From the NCBI GenBank assembly GCA_000146855.1, contig GL405246.1, positions 209,637-273,636 of the forward strand: 64,000 nucleotides of DNA. Direction: 5' to 3'. Shown one piece after another: positions 37,409 to 47,479 of this stretch; positions within the stretch are counted from its first letter, which is position 1, and the number at the start of each line of letters is the position of its first letter. The position numbers and the translations under genes are program-made. The DNA is from [Eubacterium] yurii subsp. margaretiae ATCC 43715 (lineage in GTDB: Bacteria > Bacillota > Clostridia > Peptostreptococcales > Filifactoraceae). Under the pieces are notes generated by a model. The model was not told the origin of the DNA. It made no database searches and worked only from the letters and a program-made list of their open reading frames with translations.

Positions 37409-38509
37409 ATGGAGACTTTGCAATCAAGAAAAGTCCGTACTAAGATGGACAGAACAATACTGATTTTGACTTATTTTTTGGTGACTATAGGTATAGTTAT
37501 GATTTTTTCTGCCAGTTCAGTACAGGCAAGAGCGGAGCAGGGCAGTTCAGTCCATTTTTTGAGATCACAGGTGATGTATGTTTTTTTGGGTACGCTGGCC
37601 TTGGTTTTAGGGATTAATTTTAACTATAGAAATTACAAAAAAATTTTTATACCAATACTTATTATAAACTTTGCATTACTTTTACTTACTCTGGTTTTGC
37701 CACCTATTAAAGGTGTTAGAAGATGGATAAGAATTGCATCTTTTTCTTTTCAAGCATCAGAGTTTTCAAAATTTGCTGTGATATTATCCACTGCCTACTT
37801 TTTGGATAAGTATAAGAAAGACATATCAAAATTTTTAAATCTATTATTTCCTATAAGCATTATGATTATTACTGTATTGCTTATAATTAAACAACCTTCT
37901 CTTTCTGCATCAATGACTATAGCTGCTACAAGTTTTATCACTCTTTTTATAGGTGGTATGAGTATACTACATGGTTTGATAATTGTCTTTGCCGGTGGAG
38001 CAGGTATGTATTTAATGAGCAAGTTTACCGGCTATGGCTCTAAGAGAATAGAGTCGTTTTTACAACCTTTCGAAGATATGAGTGGCAAAGGATGGCAGGT
38101 AGCAAACTCGCTTTTTGCAATATCATCTGGCGGAATGTTTGGAGTTGGATTTGGTAAGAGTGCTCAAAAGTTTTTCTATATATCTGAGCCTCAAAATGAC
38201 TTTATTTTTGCTGTTATTGCAGAGGAACTCGGCTTTTTTATGTGCATGGGTATTATTCTCGTATTCATCTTCCTTATTTTCAAGATGTTTCGTGTGGCGT
38301 TGCAGACAAGGGATATTTTTGGCAGGATGTTGGTAATAGGCATAGCAGTACAAATAGGTGTACAGGTATTTTTAAATATAGGTGTTGCGACATCAAGTGT
38401 ACCTAACACAGGTGTAGGGCTTCCTTTTATAAGTTATGGAGGTACATCCATACTGATGTTCCTGTTTATGATAGGCATAGTGCTCAACGTTTCAAGAAAT
38501 AGGAATTAG
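37409..38509 (+). CDS. ftsW: FtsW/RodA/SpoVE-family lipid II polymerase
   Basis: This SEDS glycosyltransferase of 366 residues with about ten membrane helices polymerises lipid II at the division site. Seen are GIVMIFSASS in helix 1, the GVRRWIRI motif, the periplasmic loop around GKGWQVANSLFAI, GVGFGKSAQK, EPQNDFIFAVIAEELG, and the C-terminal GVGLPFISYGGTS. ATG 37409 follows GGAG by 6 nt; a TTG at 37397 overlaps that site. The neighbouring murG, ftsQ and ftsZ support ftsW rather than rodA or spoVE. Confidence 0.93.
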   Translation: METLQSRKVRTKMDRTILILTYFLVTIGIVMIFSASSVQARAEQGSSVHFLRSQVMYVFLGTLALVLGINFNYRNYKKIFIPILIINFALLLLTLVLPPIKGVRRWIRIASFSFQASEFSKFAVILSTAYFLDKYKKDISKFLNLLFPISIMIITVLLIIKQPSLSASMTIAATSFITLFIGGMSILHGLIIVFAGGAGMYLMSKFTGYGSKRIESFLQPFEDMSGKGWQVANSLFAISSGGMFGVGFGKSAQKFFYISEPQNDFIFAVIAEELGFFMCMGIILVFIFLIFKMFRVALQTRDIFGRMLVIGIAVQIGVQVFLNIGVATSSVPNTGVGLPFISYGGTSILMFLFMIGIVLNVSRNRN

Positions 38510-38748
38510 TTATAGAATAATCATTATCACTTTTTTCCTTATGGAAGATTTGCAAACTTCTAAAATCTTAGCTTGATTAAAGGGTGAGTTTTATTTTCTA
38601 AAACTAAGAAGACAGTAAAATCAAAAATATCAAAGAGAGAAAGACATACAAAGACAATAGAAAACAAAGCTAGTAATTCTATTTTAAGAACTATATTTAA
38701 AAATAGAATTATATAGCTGAGAGAAAGTTTAAATTAAGGGGATAATCT

Positions 38749-39828
38749 ATGAAGTTGATAGTTTGCGGCGGAGGAACCGGAGGTCATATATATCCGGCAC
38801 TTGCCATAGCCGATTATTTCAAAACTAAGGATGAGAGCACCGAGGTTCTATACATCGGTGGTAAAAACGGAATAGAAAATAAGATAGTGCCAAATTACGG
38901 ATACAGATTTGAAACTATAGATATCAAGGGCTTCCAAAGAAAAATCAGCTTAGAAAATATGAAAAGAGCCTTTAAATCTCTACTCACTATGGCTAAGATG
39001 AGGAGTATAATAAAAAGAGAAAAACCTGACCTTGTAATAGGTACAGGAGGTTATGTCTGCGGTCCGGTGGTCTATATGGCTTCCTTGATGAAGGTGAAGA
39101 CAGCAATACTGGAGCAAAACGTCTTTATGGGTATGACAAATAAAATCCTTGCGAAAAAGGCGGATTTTATCTTTTACGGCTTTGAGGATTCTTTGAAAAG
39201 GTATGATTATAAAAATGCAAAGGTAAGCGGTAATCCCATTAGGATGAAAGATTTTTCCATGCCTAAGGATGAGGCGAGGAAAAAATTAAATTTTACCCAA
39301 GATGAGAGGATAATCCTTTCGGTTGGAGGCTCAGGAGGCTTTGAAAATCTAAATGACGCAATATTTGATGTGGCAAAGTATTGCAAGGAAAGTGGCTTTA
39401 GATTGATACATGTCAGCGGTGAGCATTATTTCGAACAGTTGAAAACACAAATAAAGGACTTAGATTACGATAAGTTTGAGCTTTTCCCGTATATCAAGGA
39501 TATAGCACCTTATGTATGCGCATCAGACCTTGTGATATGTTCAGCAGGTGCAGGTACAATCTCTGAGGTGACCTTTGCAGCTAAGCCTATGATAGTCTTA
39601 CCTAAGGCATATACTGCGGAAAATCATCAAGAGTACAATGCCAAGATGATTCAAGCTAATAACGCTGGATTTTATATCAAAGAAGATGAGCTTAACTCTG
39701 AATTATTGATTGAAAAAATTAAAGAAGTATTTGAAAAAGGTGATATCTCTTTGATGTCCCAAAATAGCAAAAACTTATACAAACAAAACTCATGTGAAGT
39801 GATTTACGATACGATAATGAGCAAATAA
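38749..39828 (+). CDS. murG: UDP-GlcNAc:lipid I transferase MurG
   Basis: This membrane-associated glycosyltransferase makes lipid II. The 359 residues show GGGTGGHIYPALAIAD at the N terminus, GTGGYVCGPVVY, EQNVFMGMTNK, and in the second Rossmann domain SVGGSGG and SAGAGTISEVTFAAKPMI (UDP-GlcNAc site). AAGGGGA precedes the ATG. It is followed 13 bp later by ftsQ. The intervening mur genes of many clusters are missing. Confidence 0.98.
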   Translation: MKLIVCGGGTGGHIYPALAIADYFKTKDESTEVLYIGGKNGIENKIVPNYGYRFETIDIKGFQRKISLENMKRAFKSLLTMAKMRSIIKREKPDLVIGTGGYVCGPVVYMASLMKVKTAILEQNVFMGMTNKILAKKADFIFYGFEDSLKRYDYKNAKVSGNPIRMKDFSMPKDEARKKLNFTQDERIILSVGGSGGFENLNDAIFDVAKYCKESGFRLIHVSGEHYFEQLKTQIKDLDYDKFELFPYIKDIAPYVCASDLVICSAGAGTISEVTFAAKPMIVLPKAYTAENHQEYNAKMIQANNAGFYIKEDELNSELLIEKIKEVFEKGDISLMSQNSKNLYKQNSCEVIYDTIMSK

Positions 39829-39841
39829 AAAGGTAGAAAGC

Positions 39842-40561
39842 ATGAAAAAAAAACTTTCTTTACAAATTAAAATAGCACTTTTCATATTGGCTGTAATTAT
39901 ATATGTGTATTTTTTCTCTGGAAATTTTTGCGTAAATAAGATAACCATCTTAGGTCAGTCTAGTTTTCCAAAGGATAAGATACTTGCTCTTGCCAAGATA
40001 GATATGAAAAAAAATATATATTTGATTAACACAACTCAGATTAAAAAAAATCTTGAAAAGGAAAATTACATCAAATCAGCCATAGTCAAGAGGAAGTTTC
40101 CTAGGGAAATAACCATACTTATACATGAGCGCATACCTGTTGCCAGTATACCGGCACCGGGGGGCTATGTCATCATAGACGAGAATGCCACGGCTATCAG
40201 CATAGTGCAGGACGAGTTAAAGATTAAAAAACCTGTGATAAACGGTATACAGATAAAGGATATAAAACTCCAAGATGTAATACATGTAAAAAATCAGAAT
40301 GAGCTTGAAAATATTTTGAAGATAATAAAATATATATCATCATTGAATTTGCTTGATAATATATCCTATGTAGATTTGGCAAAATTGGACGATATATCTA
40401 TGACTACTAAGTCCGGTGTAACAGTGCGATTTGGAAGTATGAAAAACATAGAGTACAAGGCTAAACTCTTAAATCAAATACTGATAAATCTTTCTACAAA
40501 GGGAAAGACAAGCGGTACCTTGGATATGAGGTTTAATACCGATCCTGTTTTTTATGAATAA
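39842..40561 (+). CDS. ftsQ: Cell division protein FtsQ/DivIB
   Basis: This bitopic divisome protein of 239 residues has a short cytoplasmic tail, one membrane helix (about 9-26), a POTRA domain (CVNKITILGQSSFPKDKILA through IKSAIVKRKFPREITILIH), and the beta domain. KRKFPREITI with a following ERxPVA-type motif is diagnostic. It is shorter than many homologues at the C terminus. It lies between murG and ftsZ; ftsA is not present in this cluster. Confidence 0.92.
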   Translation: MKKKLSLQIKIALFILAVIIYVYFFSGNFCVNKITILGQSSFPKDKILALAKIDMKKNIYLINTTQIKKNLEKENYIKSAIVKRKFPREITILIHERIPVASIPAPGGYVIIDENATAISIVQDELKIKKPVINGIQIKDIKLQDVIHVKNQNELENILKIIKYISSLNLLDNISYVDLAKLDDISMTTKSGVTVRFGSMKNIEYKAKLLNQILINLSTKGKTSGTLDMRFNTDPVFYE

Positions 40562-41013
40562 TATCAGTTTTTAAGCTATAAATATTTTGATTTCTTTACT
40601 TTCCAAATATAATAAAAATACTTAGCTAAGATGATTGGCATATAGTGAACATGACTATATACGACATTTTAAAAAATTATTGTGTTTGAAACCCACTAAG
40701 TTTATTTTATTAAGGATAAGATTTAGATAAGACTTACCATGAGTTGTAAGATGTTTTTATTAAATTTTATGACTAAGTCAAACAAGTTCACTAAAAAATA
40801 TAAATAATAAAGTTTAAATTAGGTAAATTCGGATAAAATATTTCAAAATAATTACAAAAATGGATAAAAATCAAAAAGACTTTAAAATAATATTTACAAT
40901 TTAACAAAAATGTATTAAAATTAATGTTTAGAAGAAATAGTAAGTGTTAGTTTTTAAGTAGGTAGTGAATGTCCAAAATTTACTGTAAGGAAAAAGTTAG
41001 GCTGGAGGACAAG
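40562..41013. other. Intergenic region upstream of ftsZ
   Basis: About 450 AT-rich bases. An in-frame extension of ftsZ opens at 40969 but is less likely to be translated than ATG 41014. No other gene or clear hairpin was found. A promoter for ftsZ is expected here; TTGGCA at 40635 with TATATA 15 bp on is a weak candidate. Confidence 0.4.
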
Positions 41014-42207
41014 ATGAAGTATGAATCAGTAATTAGTAATGCCGACAGAAGATTAGTTATAATAGGTGTAGGCGGAGCAGGCGGCAACGCTGTAAACAGA
41101 ATGGTGGAAGATGGAGTTGACGGAGTAGAATACATCTCTGCTAATACTGATAACCAAGCGTTAAACAGCTCTTTGGCGGATAATAAGATACAACTTGGAG
41201 AAAAATTGACAGGTGGTACAGGTGCAGGGGCAAGACCTGATATAGGAAGAAAATCTGCTGAAGAAAGTTATGACAAGATAAAAGAAGAAATACAAGGCAC
41301 AGACATGCTGTTTATTGCAGCAGGTATGGGTGGTGGAACAGGCACAGGAGCCGCACCGATAATTGCGCAGATAGGAAAAGAAATAAATGCCCTTACAGTA
41401 GGGATTGTTACCATGCCTTTCAGATTTGAAGGAGCCAAAAAGAAAGAAGTGGCTGAAAACGGACTTGAAGAGCTTAAGAAGTACCTTGATGCTATAATAG
41501 TAATACCTAATGATAAGATATTGGAAATCTCTCCAAAAGGAACTACACTTAAAGAAGCGTTTGCAAAAGGTAATGAAGTCTTGAAAAAAGGCGTAAAAGG
41601 TATAGTTGACATCATAAAAAAAGAAGGTATGGTCAATATAGACTTTGCCGATGTCAGCACAGTTATAAAAAATGACGGTGTTTGCAATGTATGTCATATG
41701 GGCTTTGGCGTTTCAAAGGGCGAAAATAGAGCTGTAGATTCTGTTAAGATGGCTGTTACTTCTCCATTGCTTGAAACTTCTATAAGAAAGGCTAAGAGAG
41801 TGCTTGTAAACATCACATCTACTATGGATTCAGCGACTATAAGCGACCTTGAACTTATAGGAGATTTTATAAACGACACTGTAGGCGAAAATGAAAATTA
41901 TCAAGCTGAACATAATATAATCGGATATACGTTCTCAGACGAAATGGGAGATGACCTATCAGTAGTTGTTATAGCTACAGGCATCGAAGAGTATCAGAAG
42001 GAAGAAGTGCCTAAAAAATCCGGTAGTAATATGTCTGATAAGATACAAAGACGTTTTCCTGATGATCAAAAGAAAAACATACGTCATTTGTTCGACACTA
42101 GCGATATACCAAGTGAAATTGATGAGATAGAAGAAGTGAAGGCAAAAGATAAAAGAGAGCCTTCGTTAGATATTCCTGACTTTTTGAGAAATAATAAGAA
42201 AAGATAG
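41014..42207 (+). CDS. ftsZ: Tubulin-like division GTPase FtsZ
   Basis: It forms the Z ring. Seen are IGVGGAGGNAVNRM, the tubulin signature GGGTGTGAAP, TVGIVTMPFRFEG, NDKILEISP, and at the C terminus the binding peptide SLDIPDFLRNN followed by basic residues. The likely start is ATG 41014, 5 nt after GGAGG; this gives 397 residues, and the alternative ATG 40969 adds 15. It is followed 8 bp later by nrdR. Confidence 0.98.
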   Translation: MKYESVISNADRRLVIIGVGGAGGNAVNRMVEDGVDGVEYISANTDNQALNSSLADNKIQLGEKLTGGTGAGARPDIGRKSAEESYDKIKEEIQGTDMLFIAAGMGGGTGTGAAPIIAQIGKEINALTVGIVTMPFRFEGAKKKEVAENGLEELKKYLDAIIVIPNDKILEISPKGTTLKEAFAKGNEVLKKGVKGIVDIIKKEGMVNIDFADVSTVIKNDGVCNVCHMGFGVSKGENRAVDSVKMAVTSPLLETSIRKAKRVLVNITSTMDSATISDLELIGDFINDTVGENENYQAEHNIIGYTFSDEMGDDLSVVVIATGIEEYQKEEVPKKSGSNMSDKIQRRFPDDQKKNIRHLFDTSDIPSEIDEIEEVKAKDKREPSLDIPDFLRNNKKR

Positions 42208-42215
42208 GTGATCCT

Positions 42216-42680
42216 ATGAACTGTCCATATTGCAAGAGTACAAAGATAAGGGTTATGGACTCAAGACATATAGAGGAAGAAAACGCCATAAAGAGAAGGC
42301 GTGAATGTGAGGACTGCAAAAAGAGATTTTCTACGCTTGAAATGGTGCAAGAAGCAAGTATAATGGTGGTGAAAAAAGACGGTCGCCACGACCTTTTTGA
42401 TAAGGAGAAAATACTGCGTGGTTTGGTGCGCTCTTGTCAAAAAAGACCTGTGAGCAACAAACAGATGCAAGACATTGCAAACGACATTGAAAAGCAAATC
42501 CTAAACTCTATGGACAGACAGGTAAGCAGTACACAAATAGGAGAGATGGTCATGGCAAAACTTCGTGATTTGGATGAGGTAAGCTATATAAGATTTGCGT
42601 CTGTATACAGGGAATTTAAAGATGTGGACAGCTTTTTTGACGAATTGAACCTGATACTGCAATCCAAGAAAAATGATTAA
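42216..42680 (+). CDS. nrdR: Transcriptional repressor NrdR
   Basis: This zinc-finger/ATP-cone repressor controls ribonucleotide reductase genes. The 154 residues carry CPYCKSTKIRVMDSRH and CEDCKKRFSTLE (the Cys4 zinc ribbon) followed by the ATP-cone domain (VVKKDGRHDLFDKEKI). It lies 8 bp after ftsZ, a common order in clostridia, and ends at a terminator. Confidence 0.97.
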   Translation: MNCPYCKSTKIRVMDSRHIEEENAIKRRRECEDCKKRFSTLEMVQEASIMVVKKDGRHDLFDKEKILRGLVRSCQKRPVSNKQMQDIANDIEKQILNSMDRQVSSTQIGEMVMAKLRDLDEVSYIRFASVYREFKDVDSFFDELNLILQSKKND

Positions 42681-42686
42681 AATCAA

Positions 42687-42715
42687 AACCTAAGATAGTT
42701 GTCTTAGGTTTTTTT
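42687..42715 (+). terminator. Terminator after nrdR
   Basis: AACCTAAGA pairs with TCTTAGGTT around a short loop, followed by seven T. Confidence 0.92.
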
Positions 42716-43012
42716 GTCGAAAAAATAAGACTGTATAAATTTACTAAATCACTATTATATTATCTAATAATAGGGTATTAAAACTATGTTGTATAAACAA
42801 TTAATTTATGTGATGCTAAAAAACGATTAAATAGCCATATAATTGAATTACAAGCAAATTTTTTAAAATCTATATAATTAATAGAGTAATTTGGAATAAA
42901 TGCTTGCTAGTAATATTATAAATTTTGAGTTGATACAGTTAATATCTTCAAATGTTTTATTAACTAATAGTATTGTATAGCTAATTAAGATGACTTATAT
43001 TTGGAGAAAATT
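42716..43012. other. Intergenic spacer before the DUF512 gene
   Basis: About 300 AT-rich bases. No gene, repeat end or hairpin could be supported. Confidence 0.35.
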
Positions 43013-44338
43013 ATGGAATTAAAGGCAAAAGACTTTTCTAATAAGATTACCAAAGTAGTTGAAAATTCAATAGCAGATGAGCTTGATATACAAGTTGGCG
43101 ATATACTTTTGTCCATCAATTCCCAAAAGATACAAGACATCATAGAATATCAGTATCTTATCGCCGAAGAGTATATAGAGCTTGAGATACAAACTCTTGA
43201 CGGTGAGATAGTGATATACGAGATAGACAAGGATATAGATGAGGATTTGGGCATAGAATTTGAAAATCCTATTACAAATTCCGTTCAAACCTGTAGAAAT
43301 AAATGTATATTCTGCTTTATAGACCAGCTACCCAAAGGTATGAGAAAGACGCTCTACATTAAGGACGATGATTCAAGGCTTTCTTTTTTGCAGGGTAATT
43401 TCATCACTATGACCAATATGGGCGATGCTGAAATTGACAAGATGATAAAATATCATATATCGCCTGTAAATATCTCAGTTCATACTACAAACCCTACTCT
43501 TCGTGTGAAAATGCTCAAAAACAAGAATGCAGGCGACATACTGGATAAGATGAAAAGGTTGAGCAATGCCAATATCAATATGAATGCTCAGATAGTGCTG
43601 ATACCCAATGTCAATGATAAAGAGGAGCTTGAAAATACTCTAAGTGACTTGGAAAAATTACATCCCAATCTTGAAAGTGTGGCTATTGTACCCATAGGTA
43701 TCACTAAGTTTCGTGACAGACTGGAAAAGGTGGACATATTCGACAAACAAAGCTCAAGGAAATTGATTGATCAGGTACATCAGCTACAAAAGAATTATCT
43801 CAAAAAACTCAAGACAAGATTCGTCTTTTTATCTGATGAATTTTACGTTATGGCAGATATAAAAAGACCTGCTCACAAGGACTACGAGGGTTATAAACAG
43901 CTTGAAAACGGCGTGGGTCTGATGACCAAGCAGGAGTATGAATTTGTTAAAGAGATGAAAAAGGTCAAAGAATACGCTAAAAATAGGGAGATATCCATTG
44001 CTACCGGAGTATCAGCCTATGAATTCATCAAAAAACTCGCAAATGACATTTGCTCCAAGTTTGAAACGCTTAGAGTAAGTGTATATAAGATAGAAAATGA
44101 ATTTTTTGGCAAGACCATAACAGTTGCAGGACTTATTACTGCAACAGACCTGCTCAAGCAGTTAAACGGCAAAAAGCTCGGAGAAGAGTTGCTGATACCC
44201 AAGGTCATGCTCAAGTCAGACGAGGATATCTTTTTGGACTCTATAACACTTGAGGACTTTCAAGAAAGACTTGGTACTAAGGTAAGAGCTGTCGATGTGG
44301 ACGGACATAGCTTTGTAAAGAGTATATTGGATATATGA
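43013..44338 (+). CDS. PDZ / radical-SAM / DUF512 protein
   Basis: This 441-residue protein has an N-terminal PDZ-like domain (residues about 1-75, IADELDIQVGDILLSINSQ), a radical-SAM-like core with the cluster motif CRNKCIFCF near residue 95, and a C-terminal DUF512 domain. The protein family is widespread in clostridia near der-type genes and its function is unresolved. Thin radical-SAM barrels of this group bind an iron-sulfur cluster. ATG 43013 follows GGAG by 6 nt; a TTG at 43001 sits in that site. It is monocistronic. Confidence 0.9.
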   Translation: MELKAKDFSNKITKVVENSIADELDIQVGDILLSINSQKIQDIIEYQYLIAEEYIELEIQTLDGEIVIYEIDKDIDEDLGIEFENPITNSVQTCRNKCIFCFIDQLPKGMRKTLYIKDDDSRLSFLQGNFITMTNMGDAEIDKMIKYHISPVNISVHTTNPTLRVKMLKNKNAGDILDKMKRLSNANINMNAQIVLIPNVNDKEELENTLSDLEKLHPNLESVAIVPIGITKFRDRLEKVDIFDKQSSRKLIDQVHQLQKNYLKKLKTRFVFLSDEFYVMADIKRPAHKDYEGYKQLENGVGLMTKQEYEFVKEMKKVKEYAKNREISIATGVSAYEFIKKLANDICSKFETLRVSVYKIENEFFGKTITVAGLITATDLLKQLNGKKLGEELLIPKVMLKSDEDIFLDSITLEDFQERLGTKVRAVDVDGHSFVKSILDI

Positions 44339-44715
44339 TTTGTGATAATTGTATATTTAGATTTTGTTACGAATGTGTATTGTCGTATATATTTTTATAT
44401 AAGTTGAATAATTAATTTTTATATTATTTTTATTAAATTTATTAAAATGTATTTTTCTTAATTATTCACTTAATAATTGTCAATAGAGTAATGGGAAACT
44501 TTAGTTTTATTCATTGATAATATAAGTGTAATTCAAAGATTTAGCATTTATCAAATTAATTACAGATATGTCCATTATCAATCCATGCAAAGTCGTATTC
44601 TACCTTTTTTTGAGATATAAATAATGGAAAAATTCAAAAATAAGATAAAAAAATAATCAAAACTGTAATATCAAATCTGTCAAGTAAAGCAACCTGACAT
44701 ATATTAGGAGAAAAA
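44339..44715. other. Intergenic spacer before the MoxR gene
   Basis: About 375 AT-rich bases with no gene, no convincing terminator and no clear promoter. AGGAG at 44706-44710 serves the next gene. Confidence 0.4.
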
Positions 44716-45618
44716 ATGATTGAAAAATTAAGAAATTATGGAATAAGAGAAAGTCTGCTCAAAGATTTGGAGTATTTTACAAACTACTACAAGGTAGATG
44801 AAAAGGTGAAAAACAGAGTAAGTCCTCCAAAGACTTTTTACTATGGTATAGGAGTGTGGGAGCAATGTCTGTACGCACTTTTAAACGGACAAAATATACT
44901 GCTCGTAGGTACTAAGGCAACTGGTAAAAATGTACTTGCAGATAATCTTGCCTATGCTTTTGCAAGACCTAAGTGGACTGTTTCATTCCACAATTTTTTG
45001 GATGCAGACGACCTTATAGGAGTGGACACTTACAAGGATTCCAAGGTTACATTTAGAAACGGCTCTATCACAAATTGTGCAGTCTATGGAGGCTTTGGTG
45101 TACTTGACGAGATAAATATGGCAAAAAATGACGCAATCTCAGTTCTGTACTCAGCCCTCGACTACAGGAGAATAATAGATATCTCAGGATATGACAAGAT
45201 TGATTTGCAGGAGTCCACAAGATTTATTGCCACTATGAACTACGGATACTTCGGTACAAAGGAACTTAACGAAGCCTTGGTATCAAGATTTGCAGTTATA
45301 CAGATGCCTGAAATCAATCAGGAAAAAATAGTGGAGATATTAAGAGGCAGTATAGAAGCAGTATCTGATGAAAACTTGGAGCTTTTTGCTCAGATATTTG
45401 TAGATTTGCAGGAAAAGGCGAAAAACGGTCAAATTTCTCCAAAATCTGTAGACCTTAGAGGTATGATTACAGCTATAAATCTTATTAAAAAGGGACTTTC
45501 TCCAAAGGATGCTATGAAGATTTGTATTTCAAACAAGGTATTTGACGAATACGAGAGAAAGATAGTAGAAGACTTGATAAATCTTAAATTGCCGGAAAAA
45601 TTGAACTTACAGGTGTGA
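44716..45618 (+). CDS. MoxR-type AAA+ ATPase
   Basis: This 300-residue chaperone-like ATPase has Walker A GTKATGKN near residue 61, Walker B GVLDEINMAK near residue 128, a sensor region with FIATMNYGY, and an arginine-finger area EALVSRFAVIQ. MoxR proteins work with a VWA-domain partner to insert metal cofactors or activate enzymes (for example CO dehydrogenase, NO reductase, Rubisco). The next gene, 1 bp after the stop, encodes that VWA partner. The target in this organism is unknown. Confidence 0.9.
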   Translation: MIEKLRNYGIRESLLKDLEYFTNYYKVDEKVKNRVSPPKTFYYGIGVWEQCLYALLNGQNILLVGTKATGKNVLADNLAYAFARPKWTVSFHNFLDADDLIGVDTYKDSKVTFRNGSITNCAVYGGFGVLDEINMAKNDAISVLYSALDYRRIIDISGYDKIDLQESTRFIATMNYGYFGTKELNEALVSRFAVIQMPEINQEKIVEILRGSIEAVSDENLELFAQIFVDLQEKAKNGQISPKSVDLRGMITAINLIKKGLSPKDAMKICISNKVFDEYERKIVEDLINLKLPEKLNLQV

Positions 45619-45619
45619 G

Positions 45620-47338
45620 ATGAAAAACCTATCATATTTTGATAAAAACAGAATATCCAACATCGTATGGACCATTACAAATAAATATGGCTACGATGTA
45701 GACTATAGCCTTATAAAAGAGGACTACTTTGCCTATGACTTACTGTACAATGCTGTAATCATAGGCAGTTTGTACAATATACTCGATTATAAGATGATAC
45801 TTGAATTTGTAAATCACATAAGGAGCAAGATAAAGAAAAATGATGAAATAATCAATATCTTCTTTATGTGTATAGAGTCTACTTGCGTGACTAAAAATAC
45901 GGAATTTATAAGCAATATAAAAAATATCAGGGAAAAAAACTATAAGGAAAAAATCAAAAGTTTAAATACAGGTAAGAATAAGGACAGGTTATATAATGTA
46001 CTGAAAATAGCCTATTGCAGTAAATATTTAAGTCAAAATCTGCTATATCTCGATAATATCAAGTCGCTTATAGACAGTATTTACGAATTTGAAAAAGTGG
46101 AAAACACCATTGAATTTATAGAAAAATTCAAACTTATCATAAATCTCCACTTTAAATTTGAAGAAGAAACAGCAAAGCAGGAAGACCTAAGCCACAAGCA
46201 GTTGACAAAGATAAGTGAGATAAGAAACAATACTCAGACCATTCAAGAATTTTTTGACAATTATACTTCGTCGGAGTTCAACCCAAACGAGAGTGTAATA
46301 GAGAAGAATTTTTCTACAGACTCTTCCACTGTGGATGACAAGAGCAAGGAAAAGGAAGTACAGGACGACTTTGAAAAGATATGCCAGTATTATGGTAGGA
46401 GCATATACGGCAAGCAGATGCTCGACATAATAGAGAAAAAATATTCCCACGGTATACACGGCGGATACAAACTGTTTTTTACAGACGGTAATATAGAGGG
46501 TATTAAAGAAGACTACAGACGCTCCCAGATAATAAACGAGCACGAAAAAAACAGGCTACACTACAATATCAACAGGCAAAGATACGAAAAGTCAATCGAA
46601 AAAATAAAATCTCTGATTAGACAGAGCATGAAGTTTGAAGAAAAGATGAAGATACGAGCCTTTAGCGGAGATATCAATGCCAAGAAACTATACAGGGCGG
46701 AAAAAGTAAGAGACTATAAGGTATTTAATAAGGAAAAAAGAAGGGATCAGGCGGAGTTTTTCATAGATATAGTACTTGACTCAAGTGCTTCACTGCTTGA
46801 CAGACAGGAGAAGCTGTCTGTAGAATCTTATATAATATCAAGAGCTTTGGAAGAGTTGAAAATCAAAAACAGCGTCACAAGCTTCAACAGTTTCATTGAC
46901 TATACCGTAATCAAAAAGCTCAAGACATATGATAATCCGGACAGTGAAAAATGCTTTGAGTATTTTTGCAGCGGAGGAAACAGAGACGGACTGGCGATAG
47001 ATGTCATAGGCTCAGAAGAAAAAGACAGCGACTCCAACAATCTCATGATACTTTTTACTGACGCCAGACCATTTGACGTACAGGTAATGCACGCCATAGG
47101 TACCAAGGCGAAAAAACCCTATCAGGGAGAGATGGCGATAGATGACACCGCAGGTGTGGTAAGAAAGCTCAAACGTAAGAACACCAAGATGTGCATAGTG
47201 TTTAGCGGAGCGGAAGAGGACATCAAGGTGCTGAGATATATGTATGGCTCAGATTTTTTGTATATTGTTGACATAGAGCAGTTTTCTACCAAGGTAGGCA
47301 AGTTTATTAGCGATTATATAAGTACATTTTATGAATAA
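45620..47338 (+). CDS. VWA-domain partner of the MoxR ATPase (CobT/NorD-like layout)
   Basis: This 572-residue protein has a long helical N-terminal part and a C-terminal von Willebrand A domain (about 375-565). The metal-ion-dependent adhesion site is DSSAS in FIDIVLDSSASLLD, with supporting DGLAIDVI and LMILFTDARPFD. The layout (helical part plus VWA) resembles CobT/NorD/CbbO-type proteins. It starts 1 bp after the moxR-like stop, so the two are coupled. It probably binds the client protein; which one is not known. Confidence 0.88.
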   Translation: MKNLSYFDKNRISNIVWTITNKYGYDVDYSLIKEDYFAYDLLYNAVIIGSLYNILDYKMILEFVNHIRSKIKKNDEIINIFFMCIESTCVTKNTEFISNIKNIREKNYKEKIKSLNTGKNKDRLYNVLKIAYCSKYLSQNLLYLDNIKSLIDSIYEFEKVENTIEFIEKFKLIINLHFKFEEETAKQEDLSHKQLTKISEIRNNTQTIQEFFDNYTSSEFNPNESVIEKNFSTDSSTVDDKSKEKEVQDDFEKICQYYGRSIYGKQMLDIIEKKYSHGIHGGYKLFFTDGNIEGIKEDYRRSQIINEHEKNRLHYNINRQRYEKSIEKIKSLIRQSMKFEEKMKIRAFSGDINAKKLYRAEKVRDYKVFNKEKRRDQAEFFIDIVLDSSASLLDRQEKLSVESYIISRALEELKIKNSVTSFNSFIDYTVIKKLKTYDNPDSEKCFEYFCSGGNRDGLAIDVIGSEEKDSDSNNLMILFTDARPFDVQVMHAIGTKAKKPYQGEMAIDDTAGVVRKLKRKNTKMCIVFSGAEEDIKVLRYMYGSDFLYIVDIEQFSTKVGKFISDYISTFYE

Positions 47339-47479
47339 TTTTATTTTTCAAAAAGTAACCTATGTTACCGATAAATTTTTGAAATCGGGTATAATAAATA
47401 CAAAGTGACAAACATTATTAAAAAACACTTAGTTTAAAATAGGATGTATACAGAGATTGAAAAAATTTGGAGGCAAGAC

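Noticed and set aside
40969..41013. Longer FtsZ start at 40969
   Set aside because: The ribosome site GGAGG sits just before ATG 41014, and FtsZ proteins normally begin near that point.
41161..41697. Open frame of 178 codons antisense to ftsZ
   Set aside because: It lies fully inside the conserved ftsZ gene on the other strand; its composition follows from ftsZ codon use.
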